Source: Capra hircus (taxonomy: Eukaryota; Chordata; Mammalia; Artiodactyla; Bovidae). From it: a stretch of 64,000 nt of DNA. Of the stretch, positions 21,877-33,484 are shown piece by piece (position 1 is the first letter of the stretch; the number at the start of each line of letters is the position of its first letter). The stretch covers positions 101,444,315 through 101,508,314 of the forward strand of contig NC_030810.1 in the NCBI RefSeq assembly GCF_001704415.2, in the 5' to 3' direction. The notes under the pieces were generated by a model, which was given only the letters and a program-made list of their open reading frames with translations, did no database searches and was not told the origin of the DNA. The position numbers were made by a program, and so were the translations under genes.

Positions 21877-23687
21877 TGGTCCTCCCTTTGTACGGCTCCA
21901 CCTCGCTCTCATCTCCCCTTCTTCCTCGCTCTCTTTCTCCTCATCCCTTCTTTGCAGCCCCTTCCCCTCCCATTCCGCCCTGTCTTTCTGGACCTCCTTC
22001 TGTCGCTAGCGCTCCTCCACCACCTCCGGTTTCCACAGTTAGGAGGAGGATGCGGGAGTATTTCCCACCATCCCAGGAAGCACGAATACCTTGCTCTCTG
22101 GGCAGGACACTCTGAGGGTCTCTGGGAGACTGAGTGAGGAGGCCCTCAAGTTGTTCTCGGCGAGGGGACGCAAGAGCGACGGCCACCAGATCCCTGCCCT
22201 CCTGGAGCTCCCTTGAAACCAAAGAAGGTAGTGGGAGGACCCCACCGGTCCCAGAGGCCTCTCCAAAAGGTGCGCAAAGGCTCATTTTCCCCACCGCTCT
22301 GTACTCTTCCCATGTCCTCCAACCTGCACATGGGTCCCCGTCTAGCAAGCAGAGAACTGGCGATGAAGGGGGTGGTCTAGCCACAGCGGAGCAAACCGCA
22401 AGAGCAATCAGTTTACAGAAATTTCTAGAGGCAGAAGGCGACTTTCGGGTGAAATAAATAAGGATCGTGGTTGTCAAAAGATTCAGAGGATTATGATAAT
22501 AGTATTTATGATTTTGCTGCCTATAGCACTATTGATGCAGTAGTTTCTAAACCGAGGCACATCTGACAACAGCAGCATGAAGAAGAATGCTCTTATTGCT
22601 CCCATTTTGCACAAGAGAGTAGGGAGATACCCAACGTTTTCTTTATTTCTTCAAGGCCGCACAGGGCAGAACCATTTTTACAACCCAGAGCTTGTGCTCC
22701 TGAGCACAGATTCGTTAGGTCTTTCTTCTCAGATGTGGCTGTGTCAACATTTCTCAGTTGGAGGGATGGGAAGAAGAGCAAGAAGAAGAGAGAAGGCAAG
22801 AGAAGGAGCAGGGACCGGTGGAAGCACAAATTCTTTGATCCTCCCCTCCCTGGCCTTCCCCTCTCAGCTTTCCCCTCCCCTCCTCGCCTTGCCTCCTGCT
22901 TTCCCGCGGGCACCAGCTCTTTCCCTCCTTCCCCACCCTGTTACCGGACTGGGACAATGCTCCTCTCTCGGGATCCCTGCCCAAGATCCTGGCAGGTCTC
23001 AATGCCTTCCTCCCCAACCTACCTTCTCCGCTTGGCTTTCACTTCCCGCCCTTTCCCGCTCCCACGTGGACCCCACAGAGCGCAGCCTACCCAGCTGGGC
23101 ACAGCCGGAGCACCCGAGACCTTTCCGTTACCCGCCTCACGGGATGCTGCGAAATCTAAGAACCGGCATAAAGACATTTAAAAAGAGCTTTTCGCTCTTC
23201 GAAAACTTTTCCGTATTTCCATTCTCAGGGGTCTTAATGGGACGAAGGGCTAAAGACGACAATGTATATTCATCCAAGTCCTAGAGCGTCCCGGTGAGTG
23301 CCAGACCCTGTCCTGGGCGTGCGGACGCGGGGCGACCATCCCCGCGACCTCTGTCCTGGTGGAAATCGCCTGGTGGACCCAGGAAACCTAAGCACAACCT
23401 CGGCCCCGGAGGCCTTTGCCAGGGTGGGCAAACTCTCACTCACTCAGTGTAGGCGAGGATACGGGAAGAGCCATCATGGGAGCCCCCCGGGTGTTCAGCG
23501 GTCCTTGGATCTCGTTCGGTTCAGGCCCGCAGGGTCCGAACCCTGGATCCCGGGATCTCTGAGGGCGCTGGTATCTGTGGCGGGTAGGGGGCAAGGACGT
23601 GGCGCCGTATCCCTGGGGGCAGGGGACTTACCCTGGGAATGAGTACGTGTCTACTCCATACAGAGTCCAGAATAGGCGTGTACTGCT
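21877..23687. other. GC-rich unique DNA, no recognised gene
   Basis: Pyrimidine-rich tracts lie at 21820-22030 and 22830-22930, with a purine-rich tract at about 22760-22810. The 235-codon plus-strand frame at 22577-23284 is low in complexity and has no domain. A short perfect hairpin (AAGAGC, loop, GCTCTT) is at about 23180-23200. No interspersed repeat is evident, which suggests unique upstream DNA of the tRNA cluster. Confidence 0.5.
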
Positions 23688-23693
23688 GTCTCT

Positions 23694-23744
<51 letters not shown>

Positions 23745-23761
23745 GAGCCCACCCAGGGACG
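23688..23761 (+). tRNA. tRNA-Asn (anticodon GTT), copy 1
   Basis: This is a 74-nt asparagine tRNA gene that decodes AAC/AAU. The acceptor stem GTCTCTG/CAGGGAC closes with discriminator G (one G-T wobble). The anticodon stem TTCGG/CCGAA encloses CTGTTAA, with anticodon GTT at 23722-23724. The B box is GGTTCGAGCCC. A TTTT terminator follows 11 bases downstream (GGGATTTTAG). It is identical over its whole length to copy 2 at 26450. It is part of an Asn-Val-Glu-Asn series on one strand, each about 0.6 to 1.1 kb apart and independently transcribed by RNA polymerase III. Confidence 0.97.
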
Positions 23762-24358
23762 GTGGGGTGGGATTTTAGAGACCACCAAAGAGACTCCCTT
23801 TTGCCAAGAGGACACCGGAGAAGTGCTGCGGCGAGCCGGCTTGCGGAGAAAGAGCACAGGAGTCAGGTGCAAAGGAGCAGCGGGGAGGGCGGGCCCCGGG
23901 TGGATTGGAAGCGTCGGTCATTCCTGAGAGCCCAGAGCGCTGACCGCCGGCCCCGTGAAAAGGCCCACCGAGGCGCGGGTCGGCAGGGGCGGAGGGACGG
24001 CGGCCACACTGCTGGGCTGCGGGGTCTCCTGGGCCTCGGGCGCACCCCCCGCCCCCTGCGGCTTCCAGGAGCTGGGGAGTCGGCGGGGGGCGACCCCTGC
24101 GATGGGGTGCGGAGCTGAGGGTCTGACGACTCTGCGCTGAGTGCGGGAACCCGAAGGCAGCCTGTGGGGGCCCGAGGGTCCTCACTTGAGGGGAGATGAG
24201 GAACCCTAAAGCAGAGCCCTCGGGAGCCGCCGTCTCCGTGCCTGAGAGAGCTCGGGGCTTCAGGGTTCCTGTTTGAGTGTTAGAAACTGGTGGTCTAGAT
24301 ACTGATGGCGGGGCCTCGGGTTTTCATGGATACAGTGTTAGGCGGTACCCATTGTCCT
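23762..24358. other. GC-rich intergenic DNA between tRNA-Asn and tRNA-Val
   Basis: CpG-rich with no recognised repeat or domain. The 127- and 136-codon overlapping frames on opposite strands reflect GC bias rather than coding. Confidence 0.5.
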
Positions 24359-24431
24359 GTTTCCGTAGTGTAGTGGTTATCACGTTCGCCTCACACGCGA
24401 AAGGTCCCCGGTTCGAAACCGGGCGGAAACA
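24359..24431 (+). tRNA. tRNA-Val (anticodon CAC)
   Basis: This is a 73-nt valine tRNA gene that decodes GUG. It starts GTTTCCG, which pairs with CGGAAAC before discriminator A. The D arm contains TAGTGTAGTGG (A box). The anticodon stem TTCGC/GCGAA encloses CTCACAC, with CAC at 24392-24394. The B box GGTTCGAAACC sits in a perfect T arm. A TTTT terminator follows within about 10 bases (GCTTGTTTTC). All invariant positions are present, so it is likely functional. Confidence 0.97.
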
Positions 24432-25376
24432 GACCGCTTGTTTTCTTCCCACCCTACGCTCCTCCACCGAGATTTGTTTTCTGATTGGCAAAACCAAAAG
24501 GTTCCAAAGGCTCGGGGTGAAGCAGAGGACGCAGCTGTAGGAGGAGTTGGTGACCACCTGGAAGTCTACTCAGCACTAGGAAGCAGCCCTCCTTTCTCTG
24601 CTCCGAGTCCCTGTGAATCCAGGCCCAGTTCATGCCGGGGGCGGGGCGGGGAGGGGGGGAGAGAGGGGAGGGGGAGAGGGAGGGGAGGAGGGGAGGAGGG
24701 GAGGGCAAGGACAAGACTGACTTCGAGTCACCCTTAGGTCCGGATACCCCCTCGGCTCCCTGTCAGGCCCCTGGGTCTCTTCCACGTGTTCACAGATTGT
24801 CTCTGAAAACCATGGAGTTGATCCCCGAGACGCTCACTCGCTTTCCCCCACCTCGGAACACCAGAGGAGCAGTTTTATCTCCCTGGTAGAAGAAAAGAGA
24901 CCGCACCAAGGTCTCACCGTGGGCTCCAGCCAAAGACACGGAAGTGAAGAATTTAAGGCTCCACGAACTGAGCCGGTCGCGGAGGGAAAGGAACCGGTAC
25001 CCGTGCGGTCGTCAGGAGAGGCCCCGGAGCCAGGTCAGAGATCTGGAGGTAGACGGATCCGCTCATCACTCGCTGAAAGCCAAGTCGGCGCCTGACTCGA
25101 GGGAAAACCCGAGGTTCACAAAGAGAGCATGACCTGGGCTCGGCAGCACACAGCGCTAGAGCTGGACCAGGAGGGAGCCAACCGGATACTTTGTGACCTG
25201 GTCTCAGAACGAGAAGCGTCGCCCAGGAACGGGGATTTGAAGGGCTGGGAGCCTTGCACAGCTGCATACAGCCATGCGGGCGCTGGGACATTTCCTTTCC
25301 TGTTCTCCGCATCTCTGGGTTCATCTTTCCACCCTCAATTTTCACCTGGACGGCCAAGTCCGTTTTTCTGTGTGGT
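24432..25376. other. Intergenic DNA with a strong purine (G) tract
   Basis: 24633-24712 on the plus strand is almost all G with scattered A and contains many runs of three or more Gs, so it could form G-quadruplexes. The rest is GC-rich without recognised repeats or domains. Confidence 0.6.
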
Positions 25377-25448
25377 TCCCTGGTGGTCTAGTGGCTAGGA
25401 TTCGGCGCTTTCACCGCCGCGGCCCGGGTTCGATTCCCGGTCAGGGAA
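25377..25448 (+). tRNA. tRNA-Glu (anticodon TTC)
   Basis: This is a 72-nt glutamate tRNA gene that decodes GAA (and GAG by wobble). The acceptor stem TCCCTGG/TCAGGGA is followed by discriminator A. The anticodon stem CGGCG/CGCCG encloses CTTTCAC, with TTC at 25410-25412. The A box region is TGGTCTAGTGG and the B box is GGTTCGATTCC. TTTT follows within 4 bases of the end. A diverged copy of this gene and its downstream DNA lies at 45431, where the tRNA is dead. This copy is intact and presumably expressed. Confidence 0.97.
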
Positions 25449-26449
25449 AGCTCTTTTCTTCTCCACTCCCCGGAGCCTTCCTGTCCAGATCAGAATTGTC
25501 TTTTGCTTCAAGGTCCAATGCAGAAGAGCGTCTGCACTGAGTCCCGGCCTCAGGGTCCTTGACATCAGGCAAGCTGGAGGAGACTCCCCGGATGCAGTGA
25601 ACAGCCTGGGCTGCCCAGCTCTCCTCTCCACTCTTTTCTCTTTGCTTGTTAGAAACCCAGAGTCTTCCTTACAGAGTTTTCATCCAAAGAGAATCAGGGA
25701 CTCGAGTTCCAAAGATTCATTCAAAACCAAACCCCAAACCCTCCAAAACATACATCCAAGTTACAAGAATAGTAACATCGTGTATTCTGTACTCAGCTGC
25801 ACAGTTCACATTTTCCCACGTTTGCTTTGTCACTCTCTCCATGGAAACCTGAAATCCATTCTCTTTAGGATGCAGAGAAGCTTCCGGGGGAGTTTGGTTT
25901 GGATCTCCAGGAAGTGCAGGCCAGGCACGCTCTGCGCTTGTAGGATTACCCCACCACCCCACCCCACCCACCCCCACCCACCCCCCGGGACCGTCTGCTA
26001 TCTGGACTCCTCGGGGTCGTCTTGGTGGACAGTGGGGTCTTGGGTCAGCCTGAGCGCTAGAACCACCTACCTTGGGAAGACCCATGGGGGAAGTGCAGCT
26101 GCCCCTTTGGCTCTTGCCTGGCTCTCTGTGCCCAGAATACAAAGGGGAAGGCTTCTTTCCTCTGGTGGGAGGATGAGTGGACCAGGTGGGAGATGCATCA
26201 AAGGGAGGGGGAGTATTCTCGAGAGCTTTCCGGAATTGTCTGCTTGGGTGGCTGTCCTAGGATAATGGTGTTTGGCGTAGTCTTCTCCTGGCCTTGACCC
26301 AGTCTCAGGTCCAGTGTTACTCACCGTTCTCATCTTTCCGTTTTCCCGCGGCTTTGGAACCGGCACCGTTTCTCTGCGGAGCAGGAGGCACGTCTTGGGA
26401 CTTCTTGGCACGTCTTGGCACAAAGAGTCGAGGGACCCCGTGTGGTGCT
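25449..26449. other. tRNA-Glu downstream flank; source of a diverged duplication
   Basis: Segments align in order with 45503-46635, for example TTGTCTTTTGCTTCAAGGTC, AATCCATTCTCTTTAGGATG, AAAGGGAGGGGGAGTAT and CTGGCCTTGACCCAGTC. A C-rich tract (25950-25988) has several runs of four or more Cs. No coding domain was recognised in the 222-codon frame at 25597-26265. Confidence 0.65.
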
Positions 26450-26455
26450 GTCTCT

Positions 26456-26506
<51 letters not shown>

Positions 26507-26523
26507 GAGCCCACCCAGGGACG
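26450..26523 (+). tRNA. tRNA-Asn (anticodon GTT), copy 2
   Basis: This 74-nt gene is identical to the tRNA-Asn at 23688, with anticodon GTT at 26484-26486. A TTTT terminator follows 10 bases downstream (GAGGTTTTAG). It also shares a few bases of the 5' leader (GCTGTCTC) with copy 1, consistent with local duplication. The diverged duplicate of this area at 45431-46700 has no counterpart of this tRNA. Confidence 0.97.
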
Positions 26524-27666
26524 GGCGGTCGAGGTTTTAGAACCCATTCAAGGTTTTCCGTGCTGACGACCGTTCAAGGGGTTCCACGCCGATTCTTGAA
26601 TATGCTCCCCTGCATTCGGGGTCCTAGTCACCTCCGGACTGCTGCCAGTCTGGGCCACCTCACCTTTCCAGCCCTATACTCTGCAAGTGCAAGTGCGTTC
26701 CTGTTCACTCATACTTGCCGAAGGCATGAGTATCTCTCTCTCCTGAGAGAGATCAAGGGATCCAGTTCCTGGTGGGGTCAAGTCTTTATTCTGCCAAGTA
26801 CATAGACTTAGACAAGTAAGTTATACCTTATGTGCCCCAGGTTTTTCACCTGTAAAAGGAGGCCAGCACTTAGCAATTGTTCTGTCAACAATGTTATCAG
26901 TGAACCCACCGTCATCATTAGCCTCTGCATTATTTTTTAGAAAGGCATTTCCTACATGGTTCATGCATTATTTGGTTTCGTGGTTTTATGATGACAGATA
27001 TGCTGCAACCATCGTTATTGTACTCACACTTCTGACCATTTGTGCAGGTATTTATTTCCACAGTGTAGAAACCTGGAAGAGCAATTGCTACCTTTAGTGT
27101 TTATATGCTTCTCAAGTTGGTAAATCCTGCAAATTTGCCTTCCACAGAAGTGGGACTGAGTCGTATTTCAAATTATTTTCCAGTCGTTCAGTGTCCCTTT
27201 CTTCAATTACTTTGGCAACACAACAATCTTTCTATACATCTCTCTACGAGTCTCTTAACTAACAAAGGGAGCAGTGGCCTCCTGACCCAACTAAGGGGAA
27301 AAGACAATAGAGGGACGCTGTGGCATTACACAGAGGTACTCTACTGCTTATGGTGGAGAGCTAGTCACTGACCACTTTTAAAGTCCTCCAGTAACTGTCC
27401 ATTGTTTTGTCCGGTGACCTGGTCAACCGGGTCCAGAGAAGACGGCCAGGATGACCCCTTTCTGCCGAGCAACTTATCCAAAGAGAAAACTCTCACTGAT
27501 CCCAGAGCCTTTTTCCTCCTCCCCTTCCTTCTTTTATTTACAAACTTTGGTTACACTTTTAACTTGAGGAAAAAAAATGTGATGCCTGTCCCTCCTCCTA
27601 TAAAGTGGGGTGTTACCACCCCATTTACTCTATTCCTTGACAGTTTTTTGGTTTGGTTATTTTTTG
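26524..27666. other. Unrecognised DNA without a gene
   Basis: AT content rises away from the tRNA cluster. Small reading frames (up to about 100 codons) show no domain, and no repeat was recognised before the BovB tail at 27667. Confidence 0.5.
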
Positions 27667-27719
27667 GAAGAGTCGGACACGACCGAGCGACTGAACTGAA
27701 CTGAACTGAACTGAACTGA
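27667..27719 (+). mobile_element. BovB/ART2-type 3' tail fragment
   Basis: AGAGTCGGACACGACCGAGC followed by four GAACT repeats is the BovB 3' terminus. Only about 50 bases are present, so this is a severely 5'-truncated insertion. Confidence 0.8.
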
Positions 27720-27947
27720 TAAAAGTTAGCCCATCACATGGGCTAACTCACATGTCGTGAGAGCCCACGGAATCCTGCCCCTCACAGGCTCCTGCTTCAG
27801 ACCTGGACCCTTAGAGCTATTGGCTCCAGTTTGCACTGTTCTTCTATTAAATCTTATGTGCAGAGACTGTGCGTTTTGACGTTTTTGTACCGTGTGGTTT
27901 GGGGACAAATAATGTTCTCTCTCTGATTTGTTCATCACTGATAAGAT

Positions 27948-28155
27948 GGCGCTCGCTAGTGGTAAAGAACCTGCCTGCCATTGCGGAAGATGTAAGTTAC
28001 ATGGTGTTCGATCCCTGGGTCAGGAAGATCCCCTGGAGTAGGGCACGGCAACCCTCTCCAGTATTCTTGCCTGGAGAATCCCATCCGACAGAGGAGCCTG
28101 GCAGGGTACCGTCCATAGGGTTGCACAGGCTCTGGACACGACTGAAGGAATTCAG
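27948..28155 (+). mobile_element. Bov-tA SINE
   Basis: The tRNA-like head (CTAGTGGTAAAGAACCTGCC, B-box-like TGTTCGATCCC) is followed by AAGATCCCCTGGAGTAGG, TCTCCAGTATTCTTGCC and TGGACACGACTGAAGG. It ends in a short CG-rich GCGCGCATGCGCGC tail. Confidence 0.92.
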
Positions 28156-28974
28156 CGCGCATGCGCGCAATGTCTCCTATCAGTGTGGGAATCTGGTCTC
28201 ATTTTAGGAAGTAAACTCCTGGGGATAATCCACACTGAGTGGTGGTTGACAAGGGTCCGTTCCCTGTGAGGTAGAAGATGACAGTTACGCTGGACCATGA
28301 GGCTTTTTTCATTGCTGCTTGTCTTGATGATTCTGGTATTTCCTGGGATGTGACACGGCCCCAGTGAGAAGTTGTCCACTTCTCCTCTTTCCACTGTTTG
28401 GTCAGATCCACGTGGGCCCAGTCTCTCCTAGTCAAGCACTGAGCAAGTGTCGTCTCTACAGTAAGGATGATCTTACTAGGCAATCGTTCCCTCATGAGAA
28501 ACTCAAGATTAATAAAAGAGATTAACACAGGAAGGATACTGAATTTTTAGCATGGAACAGACAGTTTCTTTCACTGGTATATGAACGTTTCTAAATAGCT
28601 GAAAACATTCAACAAGTGAGGTAAGGATGGTTGAAATCAGACTACAGAATGCAGAGGAAAAGACATTTATATCTTTGCAAAGAAGCAATGAAGTCAGCAA
28701 CGTGAGCACTTCTGACAAGCCTGCAAATCAAGATTGAATACTTCCAGAACTATAAGCAAGCTCAGCCCTCAAGAAAAAGGAGCGACTAGCAACGACTCCA
28801 AGCACAGTTTTATACACTGGGGACTCATAAGTGTGTTACAGAACTCCTATTTTCGTCAGTGAGAGTCCTCCAATACCGCTTAATTGTATTCCATTTTGTT
28901 TCCCACACTGGTAAGTGTTGTTAATAAACATCATTGACTCTGCTTTCACCATAAATAAGGCTCGATAATTTTTA
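28156..28974. other. Unrecognised DNA; no gene supported
   Basis: The longest frame (109 codons, minus strand, 28199-28528) has no recognised domain. The region could be an old LTR or single-copy DNA; I cannot tell. Confidence 0.4.
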
Positions 28975-29277
28975 AAAAAATTTATTTATTTTATTTATTT
29001 TTGGCTGCCCTGTATTAGTTGCTTTGCGTGGGTTCTCTCTGGTTGGAGTGTGCAGGCTTCTCGTTGCGGTGGCTTCTCCTGTTTCAGAGCACAGAGTCTA
29101 GGTGCATGGGCTTCAAGTAGTGGCAGCACACAGGCTTGGGAGCGGTGGCTCGAGGGTTTTACTTGCTCTGCGGCATGTGGAATCTTCCCAGACCAGGGGT
29201 CGGACCTGTTTCGCCTCCACTGGCAGCAGGCAGATTCCTATCCACCGTACCCCCAGGGCAGTCAAGCAAGGCCCACT
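28975..29277 (-). mobile_element. CHR-type SINE (long form)
   Basis: On the minus strand, a tRNA-Glu-like head (CCCTGGGGGTACGGTGGATA, with a B-box-like region near 29200) is followed by the long CHR body (CGGCATGTGGAATCTTCCCA on the plus strand) and a T/A-rich tail at 28975-29000. This is the cetartiodactyl CHR-2 style layout. Confidence 0.8.
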
Positions 29278-32194
29278 GCTTTGAAGTATTCTTTCCCCCT
29301 GTTTAAATACATTTTCTCAGAAACAAGTCAATACACTTTCTCTCACTCTGGGGAGAACAGACAAGTTAGGCCTCTCAAAATTTAAAGGTGTCACTCCTCT
29401 TAAGGAAAGTGATAATCGGTTCCATAAACGAAAAATTAAAAAATGAAGAATTTCTGGGGAAAATACTCTACTGTTTATGCTTCCATGTGGTATTTATATA
29501 AGGAAAATTTTGTTGCTAAATTTGTGACAAGGGAAAGAAAAAACATTTAACTGTAGATTGAGTAAATGGTCTTGATTACTTGGAACAGCAACCATGAAGG
29601 AATGAAACTGATAACAGATTATTCTTAATATTTTTAAACAACTTAAATAATTTACATAATGGCCTTCAAACGTTTACTCATTTTGTTTTAATGGAAGCGA
29701 CTCAGAAAAATTACATTGTTTTTCTCATTTTGGTCTAACACCAACTCCATATGTATTTTCAGGTTATCTTATAAAGGTGTAGAAAATAATGGTGGTATAA
29801 TGTTTTAGTATTTAAGTCTTGGGTTTATTTAGGTTGAAAATTGTACATCTGAGTTACATTGGACTTCCTAAGTTTCCCATGCTGCTTGTACTGCTCAGAT
29901 AAGCCAACATAGCCAATGACTATTTAAACTTCTAAACGTTTAAATTTATGTCTTGAAGTATATTGAATATACTAATATCTTTAAAGGGTAATGAATAGCT
30001 ACAATTCTAGACACCAGAGGACTCAATCATTCCCCCTACAGTGTTTGGCGTATATTTTTAGGTGTCCCGTAATATATGATTCCATATATACACCAATATA
30101 TGGTTCCAACATTCTCATGTTCCAACACGTGTCTGCTTAAATGACAGATTCATGATCTATAGTTAACCTTAATCCTTTGACTATATTAAATTGATTTAAC
30201 GAATGAATCATCTTTCGTTGGCTGCAAGTTTGTTCTCTCTTTGTCCTTCCCGTTTGCCCTAATTTCCTGGTAGATTGGCTGACAGCAGAAATACCGCTTC
30301 AGTTGGGGAATGCTGTTGTTGTTTACAGATATTTCTATAGCTTGTTCGTATATGGCTGATGCCGGGCACGTTACTACGTGTTCCCCCGACAAAAGTTCGG
30401 TGCAGTGGTTTGTTGTTTTTAGTGCTCTGACACGTCAGAATCATAACCTTAATGTTGTGCGCTGCACAGCTTCTCAAACTTTTTCGAAGCGTCACCTTAT
30501 TTCTTATTAGGCATCCATTTTTTTGCATGGCACTTGCTTTCTATCATAGCAACTACCAAAATCCAGCTTTGCAGAGATATGATATCATAGTAAAGAGTGT
30601 AAGATAGTCTAATGTTGGCAGACTTTACTATGTAGATTACACCTCAATAAACTCAAGAAAGAAAAGTAAAAAGGCAAACAACACCAAAATTTCACAGGAC
30701 GGAGAGCACTGTAAATTCTTTTTCATTTCTAAAAGGAGTGTTAGTAAGGTCAGCAAAGTTGGAGAGGAATTTGGCAGCATCAGCTAAGGGTCGTACATAC
30801 ACTATCACGTGCCGTGGCCCAGAAATCGTACTTTTGTCTCTGCTATATATGTGACCTCTGCTGTCCAATGCGACAGGTACAAGTCACAGGTAACTACTGA
30901 ACACTTGTAGTGTTTCTAGTGTCACACGTGGTGATGATGAGTTTTTTTTTTTTCTTTTTAACGCAGTCAGTCTCACAAACTTTTTAAATAGGTTGTAATT
31001 GAAAACTTTAAATTCCAGGTGACTGGTGTAATGCTAATAAAGGGAAACCTCACTAAAACTGAGTCAGGAGACCAGAAGTGGGAGCTCTCGTGGATTACCA
31101 CTCCAGTTCAAATACAGGAAGAATGGTCAATCATAGACCTAAACAGAAGAATCATCAATAGGAAAGAACAATCAGTTATAGGCCCGGACAGAAAAAGATG
31201 TACCTTGTATCTCCTGCAAGATATCAGCAACTCGGCCAATGAGAAACTGTCACCACCCTGATCTTTCCCTTTTCGCCAGTGTCCTTTGGTTCAAAACAAG
31301 TCCTCTCAGCTTCTTTCTCTTTCTCTCTCGAAGAACGGTCCTTCTTCTCCTTTGTGCGCAATTTGCCTGTGCTTTTGCCGTAGTTTGCTTGTCCTGCTTT
31401 GTGATTCCCCTGCTACTTCTGAATCAACCCACTTTGTTGGGGAGAAAACCCTAAAAGTTTTATTCTAAAGGTCAACCCTGGCATTATTTTATTGGAATGG
31501 GCTGCCCTAGAGAAATGTGTATGTCCTCGAAAAGTCATACAAGAATGTTCGTATCGTGCCATTTCAGAACATCCTCAACTGGATAAGTATACTGAGATAT
31601 ATTCTTCCAAGGAACACACACAGAGACAAAGAACTACCCGAAAACTACGGTTAAATCTCATAGACGTTACGCTGAGTGAAAGAAGCCAGGCCCAATACCC
31701 CTCCTTCCCAAAAAAACAAACCCAGTTCTTCGGAGGGGTGTGTGTGTATGTGATTACTCTGAGCTCTTTCACGGACCTCATGAGGAAGCCTTTCGTGGTC
31801 TGGCGACTCATCATGCCTTAGATCTTTGGTGACGCTTCACTAGTTATTCAGGTTGGTGTACACCGGTAATCGTTTTGGAAGCGTATGCTCTTTGTACTTT
31901 ACACATGTTATTCCTCATTTTGTCAAACATTTAAAACCACTTGGTTATGGCTAATGTGATGGTGATACGTATTCTTTTCTTTTGGCCTGGGCTGGGAGGC
32001 AAAGTAAAGGCGAAATATCTATTGGGCTATTTTTGCTGTCCTCAGACTTTTGGCTTTCCTTCACTATCAGATAGCTGATTACTTATTTATATGCTGCTCA
32101 CAATCATTATCTTAAGTTGACCTTCAACTGTTAATACTGTGTGAAAGAGAAAATGTCGTGTTATTTTAAGAATAATTAATCATAATAATTATAG
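29278..32194. other. Long AT-rich stretch without a recognised gene
   Basis: 29560-30220 is paralogous to 46860-47475 (see the duplicated segment). 30600-30680 resembles an L1-like tail (CCTCAATAAACTCAAGAAAG). 31010-31450 has LTR-like composition (pyrimidine-rich, short) but no family was recognised. Frames of up to about 109 codons have no domain. Confidence 0.45.
29560..30220 (+). repeat. Distal part of an ancient direct segmental duplication (copy 1)
   Basis: Matching blocks in the same order as 46860-47475 include TTTTGGTCTA, GTAGAAAATAATGGTGGTAT (versus GTGGAAAATATTGGTGGCAT), AAGTCTTGG, TATTGAATATACTAATATCT and AGTTAACCTTAATCCTTTGA. Divergence is high, with many substitutions and indels, so the duplication is old. 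Confidence 0.7.
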
Positions 32195-32440
32195 TTAAGA
32201 ATCTGCCGACCGATGCAGGGACACAGGTTTCATCTCTTGTAAGGGAATGTTCCATGTGTTGGGTGCCACACCTACGGAGCCCGCTAGCCTAGAGCCTGTG
32301 CCCCGTAGCAAGAGACGTTACCGCAAAGAGAAGCCGGAGCATTGCAACTACGGAGGAGCCCCTGATTGCCACGACTAGAGAGACGCCTATGCGCAGCAGC
32401 GAGACCCAGCAGTCAAAAATAAAATGAATAAATAATTACG
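32195..32440 (+). mobile_element. CHR-type SINE
   Basis: The plus-strand order is an AGAATCTGCC head with a degraded B box, then GCCTAGAGCCTGTGCCCCGT, GCAACTACGGAGGAGCCCC and GCGCAGCAGCGAGACCCAGC, ending in an AAATAAAATGAATAAATAAT tail. This is the typical CHR body in the expected order. Confidence 0.8.
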
Positions 32441-32727
32441 GAAGAAAAAAATAATTATAAGCCAAGGAAAAGGGTGGTATGTGAAATTGAGAAATCCTGA
32501 TGAGGAAAGTAGTTCCATTAGGCTTAGCTATCTCAGAGGTGTCAAAGGGAGGACTCTGGCAGGTATGACACATGGAGATTGGCCACATTCATTTCACTAC
32601 TAAACATTCAAGAAGTTTTGGAGCATCCACACATAGCCAAAAATATTTACCTGATTAGTCATCTTCACCAGATCAACCAGTCCAGACTGGCTGTTTGATG
32701 GCTTTCAGCTTATCTATTTATCAAGGG

Positions 32728-32896
32728 TTCTTAGGAGACCCGGGTTCGATTTCTGGGTGGGCAAGATCCCCTGGAGAAGGAAATGGCAACCCTCTCCAGT
32801 ATTCTTGCCTGGAGAATCCCATGGACAGAGGAGCCTGGCAGGCTACAGTCCACGGGGTCACAAGAATCAGACACGAGTTAGCGACTAAACCACCCC
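32728..32896 (+). mobile_element. Bov-tA SINE, 5'-truncated
   Basis: It retains the B-box-like GGGTTCGATTTCTGGG and the family body through AATCAGACACGAGTTAGCGA. The first part of the tRNA-like head is missing or diverged. Confidence 0.9.
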
Positions 32897-33339
32897 CTTA
32901 GCCTTCCTTAATCGATAGAAATTGATAAGAGGACAGACTAGAAACTCAGGTAAGGCTTTATTGGGATCCCTGCTGCAGCAAAACAAGTAACAGGTTTCCT
33001 TGTTTGCCCTGGGGGTGGGGGGGTGGAGGGGTGGTGTGCTGGTTCCTTCCACAGGGTGAGGATAGGGGTGGGTGGAGGGGTCAGGCTATAGGACTGGCTC
33101 AGGCGGTTTGCCTGCGTGTTTCCTGGTGTTGTGTGCAGGGGGAATGCACAGTACCCTGCTTTTGCTCCGGGGACCCTGTTTCTGGCACCAGCTCTTCAGA
33201 GATGACAGTTGGGATTTTGGTCTTTTTGTATCTTGTTGTCCACAATTTCCACCACGGCATACATGCAGTTATTTTTTGTCCCCTATTGTTTCTTTGTATT
33301 TTGTTGCTGGAGAAGACATTTGGATCTCAAGAACACAGC

Positions 33340-33440
33340 AGTGAGTGGTGGCCTCAAGCAAGATCTTTGTTGCCTGTCCAACAATTGGACCAGGGTAGCC
33401 TGTGTGAAAACCAGGAATCCTAGCCACCGGTCCATCAAGA
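33340..33440 (-). mobile_element. tRNA-Glu-related SINE (unit A)
   Basis: Read on the minus strand, the sequence resembles a tRNA-Glu-derived SINE head: GTGGCTAGGATTCCTGGTTT, then a B-box-like CCTGGTCCAATTG, then a short body. It could be mistaken for a tRNA gene, but the anticodon arm and acceptor stem do not fold. The unit B counterpart is at 38582-38716. Confidence 0.65.
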
Positions 33441-33484
33441 GCTAGGGCTAGAAGCAAACTTGGCCTGACTAGCGCCTTCACCGA

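Noticed and set aside
23170..23205. Histone-mRNA-like stem-loop (AAGAGC...GCTCTT)
   Set aside because: It does not match the histone 3' stem-loop consensus and there is no histone coding sequence upstream.
22577..23284. 235-codon frame in unique DNA as a host gene
   Set aside because: The composition is low-complexity (Pro/Ser/Leu-rich from pyrimidine tracts) with competing frames on both strands. No splice structure or domain was recognised.
23500..23545. B-box-like palindrome CAGGGTCCGAACCCTG
   Set aside because: No cloverleaf can be built around it on either strand; likely a chance short palindrome in GC-rich DNA.
33340..33440. tRNA-Glu gene on the minus strand
   Set aside because: Only the tRNA-like head survives, with no acceptor stem. 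It is followed by a SINE body and occurs again at 38582-38716.
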